43,132 nucleotides of DNA from an uncultured Actinomycetes bacterium (GCA_903872155.1 CAIQJP010000083.1:1-43132), one strand, 5' to 3'. Counted from the stretch's first letter, positions 17,160-26,115 are shown. Numbers and translations are program-made. The notes: generated by a model not told the origin, from the letters alone.

Positions 17160-18100
17160 ACCTCAGTCCGTTCGCCGAAGTAGTCGGTCCAGCGAGCAGC
17201 GGTCCAGTTTGGATCGCTGGTCAGCAGTCGCGTTTGGCAGCACCTTCGTCAATCCGACGAGTGACGGCTCCGTCGGGAATCTACGATCTTCAACCCGACG
17301 AGATGACAGTTGTGTGCGGAGCAGGTACTTCAATTGACGAGCTTCAAGATTCGCTTCGAGCAGTTGGCCAATATGTCAACCTCCCGCGTGGCGACTCTGG
17401 TTCGGGATCCGTTGGGGGAGCACTTGCCATTGGGCGCAGTGATATCTATCGACTAGGTCGTGGAGCAATTCGTGACACCTTGCTTCAAGCGCGTTTGATC
17501 AATCACGACGGACAAGTTGTCAGCGCTGGCGGACCCACCGTCAAAAATGTGAGTGGTTTTGATGTGTGTCGATTGTTAGTCGGATCGTTTGGCCAACTCG
17601 GATTTTTAGGTGAAGTGATTTTGCGAACTCGCCCGATACCACAGTCATCACGTTGGTTCATGATGAGTGAGGCGGGTCCAGAAATCATTGAGGCGATTCT
17701 TCGTCGGATCTATCGACCGGCATCGGTGTTATGGGATGGACACAAAGTGTGGTTCTGTATCGAGGGCAACTCACGCGACTGTGATGAAACGATTCAAAAA
17801 CTTTCCATTGACCTTGAAGTGCCAACCGAAATTGCTGGCCCTCCCAAACTTGACAACTATCCGTTTCGGCAATCGGTCCCGCCAGCAGAACTGGCCGAAA
17901 TGGTTCACGATCATGCGCAACAGGGACCTGAGCCGTTGGTCGTCGAGGCTGGTGTCGGGATTGTCCATCGCCAGACACCGGCCGAACCGCAGGCCACCGA
18001 GAGAACCATCGAACTTCTTCACCAAAGAATGCTGCAACAGTTCAACCCAACTGGTCGTCTCAACCCCGGCGTCAGCCTCACAACAGGCTCAATGGCATAA
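17150..18100 (+). CDS. glcE: Glycolate oxidase, FAD-binding subunit GlcE
   Basis: GlcE is the smaller, GlcD-related flavin subunit. The 316-residue protein has a compact FAD PCMH domain: VWIAGQQSRLAAP, VNLPRGDSGSGSVGGALA and KNVSGFDVCRLLVGSFGQLGF, with the short C-terminal part ending GRLNPGV typical of GlcE. The GTG at 17150 lies inside the glcD end (10-base overlap) behind a strong GGGGAGGG, which is why I reject the longer frame from 17117. The stop overlaps the next gene as TAATG. Confidence 0.9.
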   Translation: MGLDLSPFAEVVGPASSGPVWIAGQQSRLAAPSSIRRVTAPSGIYDLQPDEMTVVCGAGTSIDELQDSLRAVGQYVNLPRGDSGSGSVGGALAIGRSDIYRLGRGAIRDTLLQARLINHDGQVVSAGGPTVKNVSGFDVCRLLVGSFGQLGFLGEVILRTRPIPQSSRWFMMSEAGPEIIEAILRRIYRPASVLWDGHKVWFCIEGNSRDCDETIQKLSIDLEVPTEIAGPPKLDNYPFRQSVPPAELAEMVHDHAQQGPEPLVVEAGVGIVHRQTPAEPQATERTIELLHQRMLQQFNPTGRLNPGVSLTTGSMA

Positions 18101-19053
18101 TGCGGTTCGCCGAGCTTCCTCTCGTCGCCTCACCAATTTCCGTCGTTGACGAGAAAGTAGTTCACGAGGGGATTCAACACATTGCCGCCGATCAAAAATT
18201 GAGTGATATTCATCTGATTCGCCAGTCAATGAATGCCGTCTACAAAGTGATGTCATCAAGTGGGCCAAAAATCTTGCGCGTCAGTCGACCGACCGACACA
18301 ACTTTGCCGGCAATTGAGTTTGCGCAATTTTTACTTCGAAATAACTTTGAAGTGCCCGCACCAATGTGTCAAGTCCCATTTCGTCATGACGAAATAGAAA
18401 TGACGTTATGGGAGTTCATCGAACCCGACGTCAATCAACTTGTCGATTGGCAAGCAATCGGTTCATGTGTTCAACGTTTGCACCAGATCAATCCAGCCGA
18501 TATTGCGAAGTTCTATCCATTGCCGAAGGCTGCTTCATTTCCGTGGTGGAATTTTGATCAGTTGTTGGCCGACATGGGTTCAACTCTTGACGCTTCCGAT
18601 GCCGAGATCTTGCTTGAACGTTGGCAAACGCTTCGCCCGTATTTCATTGCCGCTCAAAACATTGATCTCGAGTCGTCACATGATCGTCCCGTGCTGTGCC
18701 ATGGAGATATTCATCCCGGCAATGTCATCGTCAGCCGGACCACCGGTCGTCCCGTTCTACTTGATTGGGATTTGCTCTCGGTCGCTCCTCGTGAATGGGA
18801 TCATGCTGCCTTGCTGACTTGGGCAAGTCGTTGGGGTGGGCAGGCATCAACATATTCAGATTTTGCTCGAGGTTACGGATCAGATTTTTCGACGAACGAT
18901 CTGGCGAATGCCCTCGCCGAATTACGTCTACTATCGGCAACATTGATGCGATGGCGCGCGAGCCTCTCCCTGCCTAGTGCTCGAGCTGAAGCCGAGAACC
19001 GAATGAAATGGTGGAGACAAGATCCGACCGCACCAATGTGGCAAGCCGTCTGA
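18100..19053 (+). CDS. APH-family (aminoglycoside phosphotransferase fold) small-molecule kinase
   Basis: The 317-residue protein has a kinase-like fold of the PF01636 family: a probable Lys-bearing strand (KILRVSRP), the catalytic loop VLCHGDIHPGNVIV (HGDxHxxN), and the metal-binding VLLDWDLLS followed by REWDHA. Both catalytic Asp residues are present, so it should be an active phosphotransferase. The substrate is unknown; members act on aminoglycosides, choline, homoserine, sugars and other small alcohols. It is translationally coupled to glcE (TAATG), so a role linked to glycolate metabolism is possible, but that is inference. Confidence 0.82.
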   Translation: MRFAELPLVASPISVVDEKVVHEGIQHIAADQKLSDIHLIRQSMNAVYKVMSSSGPKILRVSRPTDTTLPAIEFAQFLLRNNFEVPAPMCQVPFRHDEIEMTLWEFIEPDVNQLVDWQAIGSCVQRLHQINPADIAKFYPLPKAASFPWWNFDQLLADMGSTLDASDAEILLERWQTLRPYFIAAQNIDLESSHDRPVLCHGDIHPGNVIVSRTTGRPVLLDWDLLSVAPREWDHAALLTWASRWGGQASTYSDFARGYGSDFSTNDLANALAELRLLSATLMRWRASLSLPSARAEAENRMKWWRQDPTAPMWQAV

Positions 19054-19070
19054 TTAATCTCGGCGAATCC

Positions 19071-19802
19071 TTACGGAGCGAAGTTCAACCACTGATCTGA
19101 AATATCGGCGTCACCAAAAATTTCAATTCCGGTATCTGATCGACCCCAAGCCGACAAGATCAAAGCGACCGCCGAACCTCGCCAGGCAACAGCGCCTTTG
19201 GCATGTTCATGCGAGACGATGATGCGGTCGTCGGCCGGGACAATGAGCCACTCACCTTCACCATCGGTGCAATGTAGATGTAGCGATCCCTGAGGAAAGG
19301 TTTTACCAAAACGTTTCGCCCAGCCGGTCATCATGTCGATGTATAACTCATCAACGCCATCACATGCCAAAGCACGGTCCATCACCACTGGTAAAGATAA
19401 AGCCCTTTGAAGATCACACACATGAACCGCCACCTCGTTAGCCATTCGCCGAAAGTAGAAGCCAGCGTCTTGGCGATCGGACCACGTCCACAACGATTCA
19501 GCAGGATCAATGTTTTCCAATGACTGAACGACCGACTCTGACCGTTCGATGAACCATTCGAAAAGGTCTTGACCGTCAGCAGGTTGACTCTCCGGGCCAG
19601 GGCCGACTCGCTCTTGCGAACGTGGAATGACAATTGCGTCAACCATGGCAAAAACCTGACCAACGTGTTTCAATAAATCGGGCACCTTCCAACCTGGACA
19701 ATCGCTGACATCAACATCGAGATTTCCAGTTGAGATCTTGACCACTTCGCCAATTGACTGACGAAGCGATTCAAGATATTGCGGGGGAGTCAATAAAGCC
19801 AT
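19071..19802 (-). CDS. Mycothiol-dependent maleylpyruvate isomerase-family protein (DinB-like fold)
   Basis: The 243-residue product resembles the actinobacterial TIGR03083/MDMPI-type family: a four-helix N-domain with CPGWKVPDLLKHVGQVFAMVD (shortened here), a central RRMANEVAVHVCDLQRAL helix containing the His expected of metal/thiol-dependent members, and a C-terminal sterol-carrier-like beta domain. Mycothiol dependence is a family property and mycothiol genes are not in view. The start at ATG 19802 follows a TAGTCT -10 by 7 bases; the frame is open a little further up. It diverges from glcF and converges with the APH gene, so it splits the glc genes. Confidence 0.75.
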   Translation of the reverse strand: MALLTPPQYLESLRQSIGEVVKISTGNLDVDVSDCPGWKVPDLLKHVGQVFAMVDAIVIPRSQERVGPGPESQPADGQDLFEWFIERSESVVQSLENIDPAESLWTWSDRQDAGFYFRRMANEVAVHVCDLQRALSLPVVMDRALACDGVDELYIDMMTGWAKRFGKTFPQGSLHLHCTDGEGEWLIVPADDRIIVSHEHAKGAVAWRGSAVALILSAWGRSDTGIEIFGDADISDQWLNFAP

Positions 19803-19809
19803 ATCGCTC

Positions 19810-19815
19810 AGACTA
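19810..19815 (-). promoter_or_regulatory. Candidate -10 (TAGTCT) for the MDMPI-type gene, leaderless
   Basis: On the minus strand TAGTCT ends 7 bases before ATG 19802. It shares a 52-base divergent promoter region with glcF. Confidence 0.55.
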
Positions 19816-19841
19816 GACCCCGGCAAGGTAGGTCAGGAAGG

Positions 19842-19847
19842 TACGGT
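19842..19847 (+). promoter_or_regulatory. Candidate -10 (TACGGT) for glcF, leaderless
   Basis: TACGGT ends 7 bases before ATG 19855. This spacing favours ATG 19855 over the GTG three bases earlier as the glcF start. Confidence 0.55.
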
Positions 19848-19854
19848 ATAAGTG

Positions 19855-21090
19855 ATGTCCACTCGGCCCCTCGCACTTTCCGATGATGAGCTCTCAACGT
19901 GCGTGGGTTGCGGGTTGTGCTTACCCCATTGTCCAACATTTCGTGTCACCAACGAAGAGGCTCTTTCACCGAGAGGTCGCATCGCCACCATTCGGTCGAT
20001 TCAGTATGACGGCCTACACATTGATGAGCACGTGAGTGAGATTCTCAATACCTGTGTTCAATGTCGTGGTTGTGAACCAGCGTGTCCGAGCGGAGTTCCG
20101 TACGGTCGGTTAATTGAGGCAGCAAAAAATGAGATGGCTGCGCAACATCGCTCGGCTCCATGGTGGCAACGAATCGGTTTACGCCTCTTGCCCCATCATC
20201 GACTGTTGCTCATTGGCACACCAGTTTTGGCAGTTGCCCAACGCTTGCATCTGATCCCCAAACGAGCTGGACTATCACCTCTTCCACTTCGACTTGGATC
20301 ACCAGTGATCGCGACGTCGCCGACACCAGATGTGTGGTTATTCACTGGATGCGTGATGGACGCTTGGCAAAGATCGACCCATCGATCAACTGCCGCGCTC
20401 ATTGAAGCCGCAGGCTTCAACTTTGGAATACCCACCAAGGCCGGCTCATGTTGTGGCGCCCTTCACTCACATGCCGGACTCTCAACTGTTGCACAAGCCC
20501 TCGCCACATCGGTCATGACCTCGATGCCCGGCACGAATCCGATTGTTGTTGATTCAGCCGGATGTGGTGCGGCCCTGAAGGATTACGGACATCTTCTCGG
20601 GACACCCGAGGCACAAACTTTTAGCCAACGAGTTTTCGACATTCATGAATGGCTCGAACCGCACATGGCCACCATCATGCAATCTCGCCAAATTGAGTTC
20701 ATTGATACGTCAATTAAGCCTTCAGTCATCGTGCAAGATCCGTGTCATTTACGCCATGTCCAAAAAACCCATACGGCGGTGCGATCTATCTTGTCTCCCG
20801 TTGCCAACTTGATCGAACTTGACGACGACGGCTTGTGCTGTGGAGCGGGCGGTGCCTATTCGATCGTTGAGCCCGAATTAGCTGGGCAGATTCGTGACCG
20901 CAAGGTGCGTCATATTCGGGCTAAATCTCCAACCCAGAAAACCCTCGTCGCGTCCGCCAACCCCGGGTGTTTGATGCACCTTCAAGCAGCAGGACTCATC
21001 GTCAAACATCCAGTCGATATTCTCGCCGAGGCTTTAGGTCTCGTCCCCACAACTGATCAACCACCAACAAAGGGCACGGCAAAGTCATGA
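19855..21090 (+). CDS. glcF: Glycolate oxidase, iron-sulfur subunit GlcF
   Basis: GlcF passes electrons from the GlcDE flavins to the respiratory chain. The 411-residue protein has two 4Fe-4S motifs near the N-terminus (CVGCGLCLPHCP and CVQCRGCEPACP) and two CCG heterodisulfide-reductase-type domains (GCVMDAW...CCGALHSH, and DPCHLRH...CCGAGGAYS). All cysteines look intact. It has its own promoter and is separated from glcDE by a minus-strand gene and the APH gene, an unusual split of a normally contiguous operon. The stop overlaps a small gene as ATGA. Confidence 0.93.
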   Translation: MSTRPLALSDDELSTCVGCGLCLPHCPTFRVTNEEALSPRGRIATIRSIQYDGLHIDEHVSEILNTCVQCRGCEPACPSGVPYGRLIEAAKNEMAAQHRSAPWWQRIGLRLLPHHRLLLIGTPVLAVAQRLHLIPKRAGLSPLPLRLGSPVIATSPTPDVWLFTGCVMDAWQRSTHRSTAALIEAAGFNFGIPTKAGSCCGALHSHAGLSTVAQALATSVMTSMPGTNPIVVDSAGCGAALKDYGHLLGTPEAQTFSQRVFDIHEWLEPHMATIMQSRQIEFIDTSIKPSVIVQDPCHLRHVQKTHTAVRSILSPVANLIELDDDGLCCGAGGAYSIVEPELAGQIRDRKVRHIRAKSPTQKTLVASANPGCLMHLQAAGLIVKHPVDILAEALGLVPTTDQPPTKGTAKS

Positions 21091-21332
21091 CTTTTTCTGA
21101 TGACAGTTTTTCTGATGAGGACCAGCAGCCGTCCATTGATCCATTGGTCATTCAACGCCTCAATGGCATCGTCTCACAATTGCGCGATGCCGTATCGTCT
21201 CTCGATGATGTCATGTTTGATGTTTTGCGCGAAGCATCGCGGCGACGCGAAGGCCGACCAGCGATTGACAAGACCTTGTCGCAGGCCCGTCGAGCAATTG
21301 ATAAAGCCGTGCACTTACTCGATCTTGACTAG
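21087..21332 (+). CDS. Small helical protein coupled to glcF, unknown function
   Basis: This 81-residue acidic protein starts with a Ser/Asp-rich segment and continues as two predicted helices rich in Leu, Arg, Asp and Ala (about 20-50 and 58-80). I considered exonuclease VII small subunit (XseB) because of length, but the expected pattern of that family is not evident, so I give no name. The ATG overlaps the glcF stop (ATGA), so it is made with glcF. Its TAG stop sits in a CTAG palindrome that also supplies the stop of the convergent transaldolase gene. Confidence 0.6.
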   Translation: MTFSDDSFSDEDQQPSIDPLVIQRLNGIVSQLRDAVSSLDDVMFDVLREASRRREGRPAIDKTLSQARRAIDKAVHLLDLD

Positions 21333-22438
21333 CGAAACTGCTGAGCCTTTTCAGTCAGAGCATCGATCAATTCAGTGAAACTTTTTTGGAAAGATGCAAC
21401 ACCTTCGCGCTCAAGCTTTTGAGCGACATCTTCCATATCAATTCCGACCATTTGCAAAGATTGCCAATCACTATGAGCCTGATCAATATTGATGTCAATC
21501 GTTCGTGACACCGTTCCATGATCGGCGAAGGCGTCGACCGTGGCATCTGGCAAGGTATTCACTGAATCGGGGCCGATGAGTTGATCGACGTACAAAGTAT
21601 CGGGGTAACTCGGATTCTTGGTACTCGTCGAAGCCCACAGCGGACGTTGCACTTTTGCACCATGCTGAGCAAGTGCTTCCCAACGAGGTCCTGAAAAAGT
21701 CGTTTGAAACGCCTCATAAGCCAAGACAGCTTGAGCGATTGCGGATTTCCCGCGGAGCGAGAGTGCTTCTGACGTGCCGAGCGACTCCAGGCGCGCGTCA
21801 ACTTCTGAGTCAACGCGACTAATGAAAAACGAAGCAACACTGGCGACTTCGTTGATTGTCTGACCAGCAGCGAGCCGATCCTCGAGACCGTCAATGTAGG
21901 CATCCATCACCTTTTGGTATCGCTCAAGGCTAAAGATCAAGGTCACATTGACATTACGACCGGCGGCAATCATGGCGCGAATGGCCGGGATGCACGGTTG
22001 TGTTGCCGGAATTTTGACCATCAAATTCGGACGTTGAACGACGTCCCACAAATGCTGACCGGCGGCAAGAGTGCCAGATTCATCAAGCGCCAAATTGGGA
22101 TCAACTTCGACGCTCACAAATCCATCAGTGCCAGCACTTGATGAATACACCGGAGCAAAAACATCGAGCGCACCATGAATATCTTGCAGGACCATCGCCC
22201 AATAACTGTCAATAATTGATGTTCCATGTTGAATCAAAGATTGAAACTGCTCGTCGTAATCAACGGAGCCTTGGATGGCCTTTTGGAAAATGGTCGGATT
22301 CGATGTCAATCCACGAATACCAGATTCACGGACTTTGACCAACTCACCCGACGAAATCAGGCTCCGTTTCAAATTGTCAAGCCACGGACTTTGTCCTTCT
22401 TGCTGAAACAGTTGAACGAGGCGATCTGAACTTGTCAT
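21329..22438 (-). CDS. tal: Transaldolase
   Basis: Transaldolase moves a three-carbon dihydroxyacetone unit between sugar phosphates in the non-oxidative pentose phosphate pathway. The 369-residue protein, usual for the actinobacterial/cyanobacterial type, shows GIRGLTSNPTIFQKAI near the N-terminus, NLMVKIPAT with the Schiff-base Lys, NVTLIFSLERYQ, and ALWASTSTKNP-like text (PLWASTSTKNPSYPDTLY). It lies 41 bases downstream of tkt on the same strand, so the two are probably cotranscribed. No separate TAnnnT box is clear. Confidence 0.95.
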   Translation of the reverse strand: MTSSDRLVQLFQQEGQSPWLDNLKRSLISSGELVKVRESGIRGLTSNPTIFQKAIQGSVDYDEQFQSLIQHGTSIIDSYWAMVLQDIHGALDVFAPVYSSSAGTDGFVSVEVDPNLALDESGTLAAGQHLWDVVQRPNLMVKIPATQPCIPAIRAMIAAGRNVNVTLIFSLERYQKVMDAYIDGLEDRLAAGQTINEVASVASFFISRVDSEVDARLESLGTSEALSLRGKSAIAQAVLAYEAFQTTFSGPRWEALAQHGAKVQRPLWASTSTKNPSYPDTLYVDQLIGPDSVNTLPDATVDAFADHGTVSRTIDINIDQAHSDWQSLQMVGIDMEDVAQKLEREGVASFQKSFTELIDALTEKAQQFR

Positions 22439-22479
22439 ACCTACAGAGTGGCAGATCGGAGAGGTCCGAACACGAACTA

Positions 22480-24450
22480 TCAGGAGGCAATTAATCCAAG
22501 TACAGCATTCTTGATATTCGCCACCGAAATTCCGAGGCGATCAAGAACCTCAGAGCCAGGAGCGCTCGCACCGAAGCGATCGATCCCGACACAGACGTCG
22601 GCAAAACGTTCCCACCCAAAAGTCGTTCCTGCTTCAACCGATACGGTCGGAACTGATCTTGGCAAAATGCGTTCGGCCAACTCGGGGTTCCGTTGTCGAT
22701 ACGTCATGAAGCGATCCCACGACGGAAGCGACACGGCTTGCACCTTATGCCCGGCTTGCCCAAGTTCTTGAGCGGCGGCGACCGCCAGATGCACTTCACT
22801 TCCCGTCGCCACGATCACTGCGTCTGGAGTTCCATCAACAGCATGAACAATTCCTGCTCCGGTAGCGACCGCTGAACCGTCGGTCACAACTGGCAAGTTC
22901 TGACGACTTAAAACCACAACGGTCGGACCATCAAATTCGTAGGCCGCCCGAATGGCTTGCGAGGTTTCATTGGCATCGCCAGGACGAATGACTTGAAGAT
23001 CGGGGATGGCCCGCAGCGCTGCCAAATGTTCAATGGGCTGGTGCGTTGGTCCGTCTTCGCCGACTCCGACTGAGTCGTGACTAAACACGAAAAGACACTT
23101 TGCTTTCGACAAGGCCGCAAGTCGAATGGGAGGCTTCATGTAATCAAAGAAAACAAAGAAAGTTCCGCCAGCGGGGTAGACACCACCGTGAAGGGCCAGG
23201 CCAACCATCGCTGAACCCATAGCGTGTTCGCGAATGCCGTAGTAGATCTGTCGACCGTCGGGAGTCGCATGGGACATTGGCAATTGTCCCGACAATTTTG
23301 TGCCGGTGTTTCCGGTGAGGTCGGCCGAACCCGAAACTAAACCAGGTTGACCAGGTAGCACTGCATCAAAAACTTTTTGCACTGCGACACGGGTCGCGAT
23401 TGATTCACCTTGCGCGAATGTTGGAAGCAGATTTTGCCAATCGGCTAAGCCACCATTCCAGGCGGCGTCCCACTCGGTTTTCTGCGCACTTGACGCGAGC
23501 CGCGACTTCCATGCAGAACTCTGTGTTGAGCCACTTGACTTTGCAGTTGAACGGAACGAGTCAACGACATCTTGTGGTACCCAAAACGATTCGTCGGGCA
23601 TACCCATTGCATTTTTTGTGCGGCTGACATGCTCAGCAGTAAATGGATTTCCATGAGCCTCGTGTTTGCCGGTCCAATCAGGCGATGGGAATCCCACCTG
23701 AGTACGCAAGATTAGCAACTTTGGTCGATCATCATTTGAGTCACGCGCGGCAACGAGTGCTGATTCCAGAGCATCAAGGTCTTCACCAATTGCTCCGAGT
23801 TGAATAACCTCCCAACCGTAGGAAGAAAACCGCATCGCGACATCGTCACTGCACGTCAAATTTGTCGAACCGTCAATCGTGATTTGATTGTCATCAAACA
23901 CCACGATCAGACGTCCAAGTTTTTGGTGACCAGCAAAAGAAGCAGCTTCGTGACTGACTCCTTCCATCAAACAGCCGTCACCGGCAATGACGTAGGTGTG
24001 GTGGTTCGTTAATTCACTTCCAAATCGAGCACGCAAGTGGCGTTCGGCGAGAGCCAATCCAACAGCATTTGCAAAGCCTTGTCCGAGCGGACCCGTGGTG
24101 ACTTCGATACCCGCGGTATGTCCACGCTCCGGGTGACCAGGTGTCGCCGAATCCCATTGACGGAAATTTTGAATGTCGGAAAGCTCGAGTCCATAACCCT
24201 GAAGGAACAACATTGAATACTGCAAGATCGACGCGTGACCTGCCGACAGGACAAAGCGATCACGATCAGGCCACAAGGCATCGGTTGGATCATGCTTCAT
24301 GACCCGGCTGTACAAAACATGAGCGAGAGGAGCCAAAGCCATCGCTGTTCCTTGATGTCCGCTTTTGGCTTTGAGCGGCGCATCCATGGCAAACCCACGG
24401 GCGATATTGACTGCTGCTTGATCGAGTTCGGGTGAAAGTTGAGACGGCAC
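22480..24450 (-). CDS. tkt: Transketolase
   Basis: Transketolase transfers two-carbon units between sugar phosphates using thiamine diphosphate. The 656-residue enzyme contains the N-terminal MDAPLKAKSGHQGTAMALAP, the ThDP motif beginning GDGCLMEGVSHEAASFAGH and ending near DDNQITIDG, and the HDSVGVGEDGPTHQPIEHLA segment of the pyrimidine domain. All are intact. The start is GTG 24450 with a TACAGT -10 six bases upstream. With tal it completes the reversible branch linking pentoses to glycolysis. Confidence 0.95.
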   Translation of the reverse strand: MPSQLSPELDQAAVNIARGFAMDAPLKAKSGHQGTAMALAPLAHVLYSRVMKHDPTDALWPDRDRFVLSAGHASILQYSMLFLQGYGLELSDIQNFRQWDSATPGHPERGHTAGIEVTTGPLGQGFANAVGLALAERHLRARFGSELTNHHTYVIAGDGCLMEGVSHEAASFAGHQKLGRLIVVFDDNQITIDGSTNLTCSDDVAMRFSSYGWEVIQLGAIGEDLDALESALVAARDSNDDRPKLLILRTQVGFPSPDWTGKHEAHGNPFTAEHVSRTKNAMGMPDESFWVPQDVVDSFRSTAKSSGSTQSSAWKSRLASSAQKTEWDAAWNGGLADWQNLLPTFAQGESIATRVAVQKVFDAVLPGQPGLVSGSADLTGNTGTKLSGQLPMSHATPDGRQIYYGIREHAMGSAMVGLALHGGVYPAGGTFFVFFDYMKPPIRLAALSKAKCLFVFSHDSVGVGEDGPTHQPIEHLAALRAIPDLQVIRPGDANETSQAIRAAYEFDGPTVVVLSRQNLPVVTDGSAVATGAGIVHAVDGTPDAVIVATGSEVHLAVAAAQELGQAGHKVQAVSLPSWDRFMTYRQRNPELAERILPRSVPTVSVEAGTTFGWERFADVCVGIDRFGASAPGSEVLDRLGISVANIKNAVLGLIAS

Positions 24451-24456
24451 AGAGAA

Positions 24457-24462
24457 ACTGTA
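24457..24462 (-). promoter_or_regulatory. Candidate -10 (TACAGT) for tkt-tal, leaderless
   Basis: On the minus strand TACAGT ends 6 bases before GTG 24450. It lies in the 45-base gap after the next gene; no good -35. Confidence 0.55.
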
Positions 24463-24495
24463 ACCGAGGACGCTGTCGTGGCTAGGGAGCGAAAC

Positions 24496-24891
24496 TCAAG
24501 CCGGGGGCAACAAAGTGAAGGGGACAAGATGCCACGGACCTTGGTCAACGCGACAATGGGCAAAAATTTGACCATATTCGGTGAAATCAAGCTCACCTTT
24601 GACGAGACGGTAGGTGAACTTGCCTGGATCGACCGTGAATGGGCTGACATTGCGAGCAATTTGCTCGGCATCTTCTTCCATGCCCTTACGGAAAATCACT
24701 TCGAATACTCCCGCTCCGCTTTGATGAGGCGCACAAAAAATGAGGGCCACTAGGTGGGGATCGATCGTCAACGGAACAGGAGACGGTGCCGCCATCGAGA
24801 ACATCGCACCAGTGATGTCAATTCGAGTACTCGGGCCAGGGGCCTGTCGGAGTTCGAAGTTTTCTACAAAGAGGGCCGAGACAATCTGCAT
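24496..24891 (-). CDS. Conserved small protein of unknown function, possibly DUF6941-like
   Basis: This 131-residue protein starts VSALFVENFELRQAPGPST after MQI and looks like a compact alpha/beta sandwich with ITGAMFSMAAPSPVPLTIDPHL in the middle (shortened in part) and GELDFTEYGQIFAHCRVD near the end. The pattern of an early ALFVEN strand, a central G-x-F segment and a Pro-rich turn recalls the DUF6941 family, but that is a weak impression. The start at ATG 24891 is chosen because TACCCT lies 7 bases upstream. It has no motif that predicts an enzyme. Confidence 0.65.
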   Translation of the reverse strand: MQIVSALFVENFELRQAPGPSTRIDITGAMFSMAAPSPVPLTIDPHLVALIFCAPHQSGAGVFEVIFRKGMEEDAEQIARNVSPFTVDPGKFTYRLVKGELDFTEYGQIFAHCRVDQGPWHLVPFTLLPPA

Positions 24892-24898
24892 GTATACG

Positions 24899-24904
24899 AG
24901 GGTA
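24899..24904 (-). promoter_or_regulatory. Candidate -10 (TACCCT) for the DUF6941-like gene, leaderless
   Basis: On the minus strand TACCCT ends 7 bases before ATG 24891, which supports the shorter of the possible starts. Confidence 0.5.
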
Positions 24905-24945
24905 ACGACACCCGAATTAAGAAACACCCGAACGACTGAACGTGG

Positions 24946-26055
24946 TTATCGGACCCGCTGACCCTGCACCCAAACGGCACCAATGTCAAGATCAACGTTC
25001 AATCCAATGAAGTCGGCGTAACAGCCGCTTTGCAAACGGCCACGATCAGTCAGTCCCAATACTTCGGCCGGGTGAGTGCTCGTTGCCAGCAAAGCCTGAT
25101 TCAACTGAACTTTGGCTTGATGCACACACACCTTCAGGGCTTCAGGCATCGTCACGGCACTACCGGCAAGAGTTCCGTCTTCTAGCCGCGGAGCACCATC
25201 ACGCATTGCTAATTGAACCCGGCCAGCTGCGCCGGCGCGCCAAGCAACTGCATCAGTCACTAAGACCATCTTGTTGGGCTTTGCTGCAAATGCCAAGGCA
25301 ATAGTTTCGGGAACAACATGAATTCCGTCAGCAATCAACGACGCGTACACATGCTCGTTCGTTAATGCCCATGTGGCGAGTCCAGGTTCGCGATGATGAA
25401 CTCCACTCATGGCATTGAACAGATGCGTCACCAAAGTTGCGCCAGCGCCCACACAATCTTCAAATTGTTGCCGTGTTGGTCGAGAATGACCAATTGATAC
25501 CTTGCAACCACTTGTCGAAAGAACTGTGCACGCTTCCACCGCACCAGTTACTTCGGCGCCAAGCGTCATGAGTGCGACGCCATCGGCATGATCGCGTAAC
25601 CATTGTGCATTTGGTTCACTCACATATTGCACGCGATGCGCTCCAACAGCATCACCTAAAAAAGGTCCTTCAAGATGAACGCCAACGACATGCGGTTGAC
25701 CGGTGACCTGACTTTGATTCTTCACAAAATCAATCGCTGCTCGATAGACGTCTAGCGGAGCGGTTACCAACGTTGGACACCAACTCGTCACACCTTGATC
25801 AAGAAGAAGGTTGTTGATGCGTTCCCAGGCAATGGTGTTGCCCGCAAGCGCAGTTGACCAGACGTCGACATCATCAATTCCGTTGACTTGCAGGTCGACA
25901 AAACCGGGCGCCAATATCAAGTCAGTCGACGGGGGCTCGTCTCGACCGAGGGCCGAGATGGAACGGATTCGACCCTGTGATACCTCAATTCGGGCAGCAT
26001 GAAATTGTCCATCGGTCAAAAGGACCTGCCGAGAACTGATCACCGTCGATTCCAC
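24946..26055 (-). CDS. nagA: N-acetylglucosamine-6-phosphate deacetylase NagA
   Basis: NagA removes acetate from GlcNAc-6-phosphate in chitin use and cell-wall recycling. The 369-residue product has APGFVDLQVNG at the entrance of the barrel, HLEGPFLGD with the metal Glu, SIGHSRPT and THLFNAMSGVHHREPG with metal His residues, VTDAVAW with the catalytic Asp, and GSAVTMPEALKVCV. It is a complete member. The frame is open to 26142, beyond the divergent neighbour's start; GTG 26055 has CACAAT six bases upstream and gives a normal N-terminus, ATG 26079 is the main alternative. No nagB or transporter is nearby. Confidence 0.9.
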   Translation of the reverse strand: MESTVISSRQVLLTDGQFHAARIEVSQGRIRSISALGRDEPPSTDLILAPGFVDLQVNGIDDVDVWSTALAGNTIAWERINNLLLDQGVTSWCPTLVTAPLDVYRAAIDFVKNQSQVTGQPHVVGVHLEGPFLGDAVGAHRVQYVSEPNAQWLRDHADGVALMTLGAEVTGAVEACTVLSTSGCKVSIGHSRPTRQQFEDCVGAGATLVTHLFNAMSGVHHREPGLATWALTNEHVYASLIADGIHVVPETIALAFAAKPNKMVLVTDAVAWRAGAAGRVQLAMRDGAPRLEDGTLAGSAVTMPEALKVCVHQAKVQLNQALLATSTHPAEVLGLTDRGRLQSGCYADFIGLNVDLDIGAVWVQGQRVR

Positions 26056-26115
26056 TGTCCCATTGTGCCCTGTTCGCATGCGTTTTTCGTTCACCTGATG
26101 TGGCACAGTTAGTAG

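Noticed and set aside
18100-19053. Aminoglycoside resistance phosphotransferase
   Set aside because: The APH fold is broad, and the gene is coupled to glcE, which favours a metabolic substrate.
21087-21332. Exonuclease VII small subunit (XseB)
   Set aside because: Length fits, but the family's conserved early helix pattern is not evident and no xseA is adjacent; it is instead coupled to glcF.
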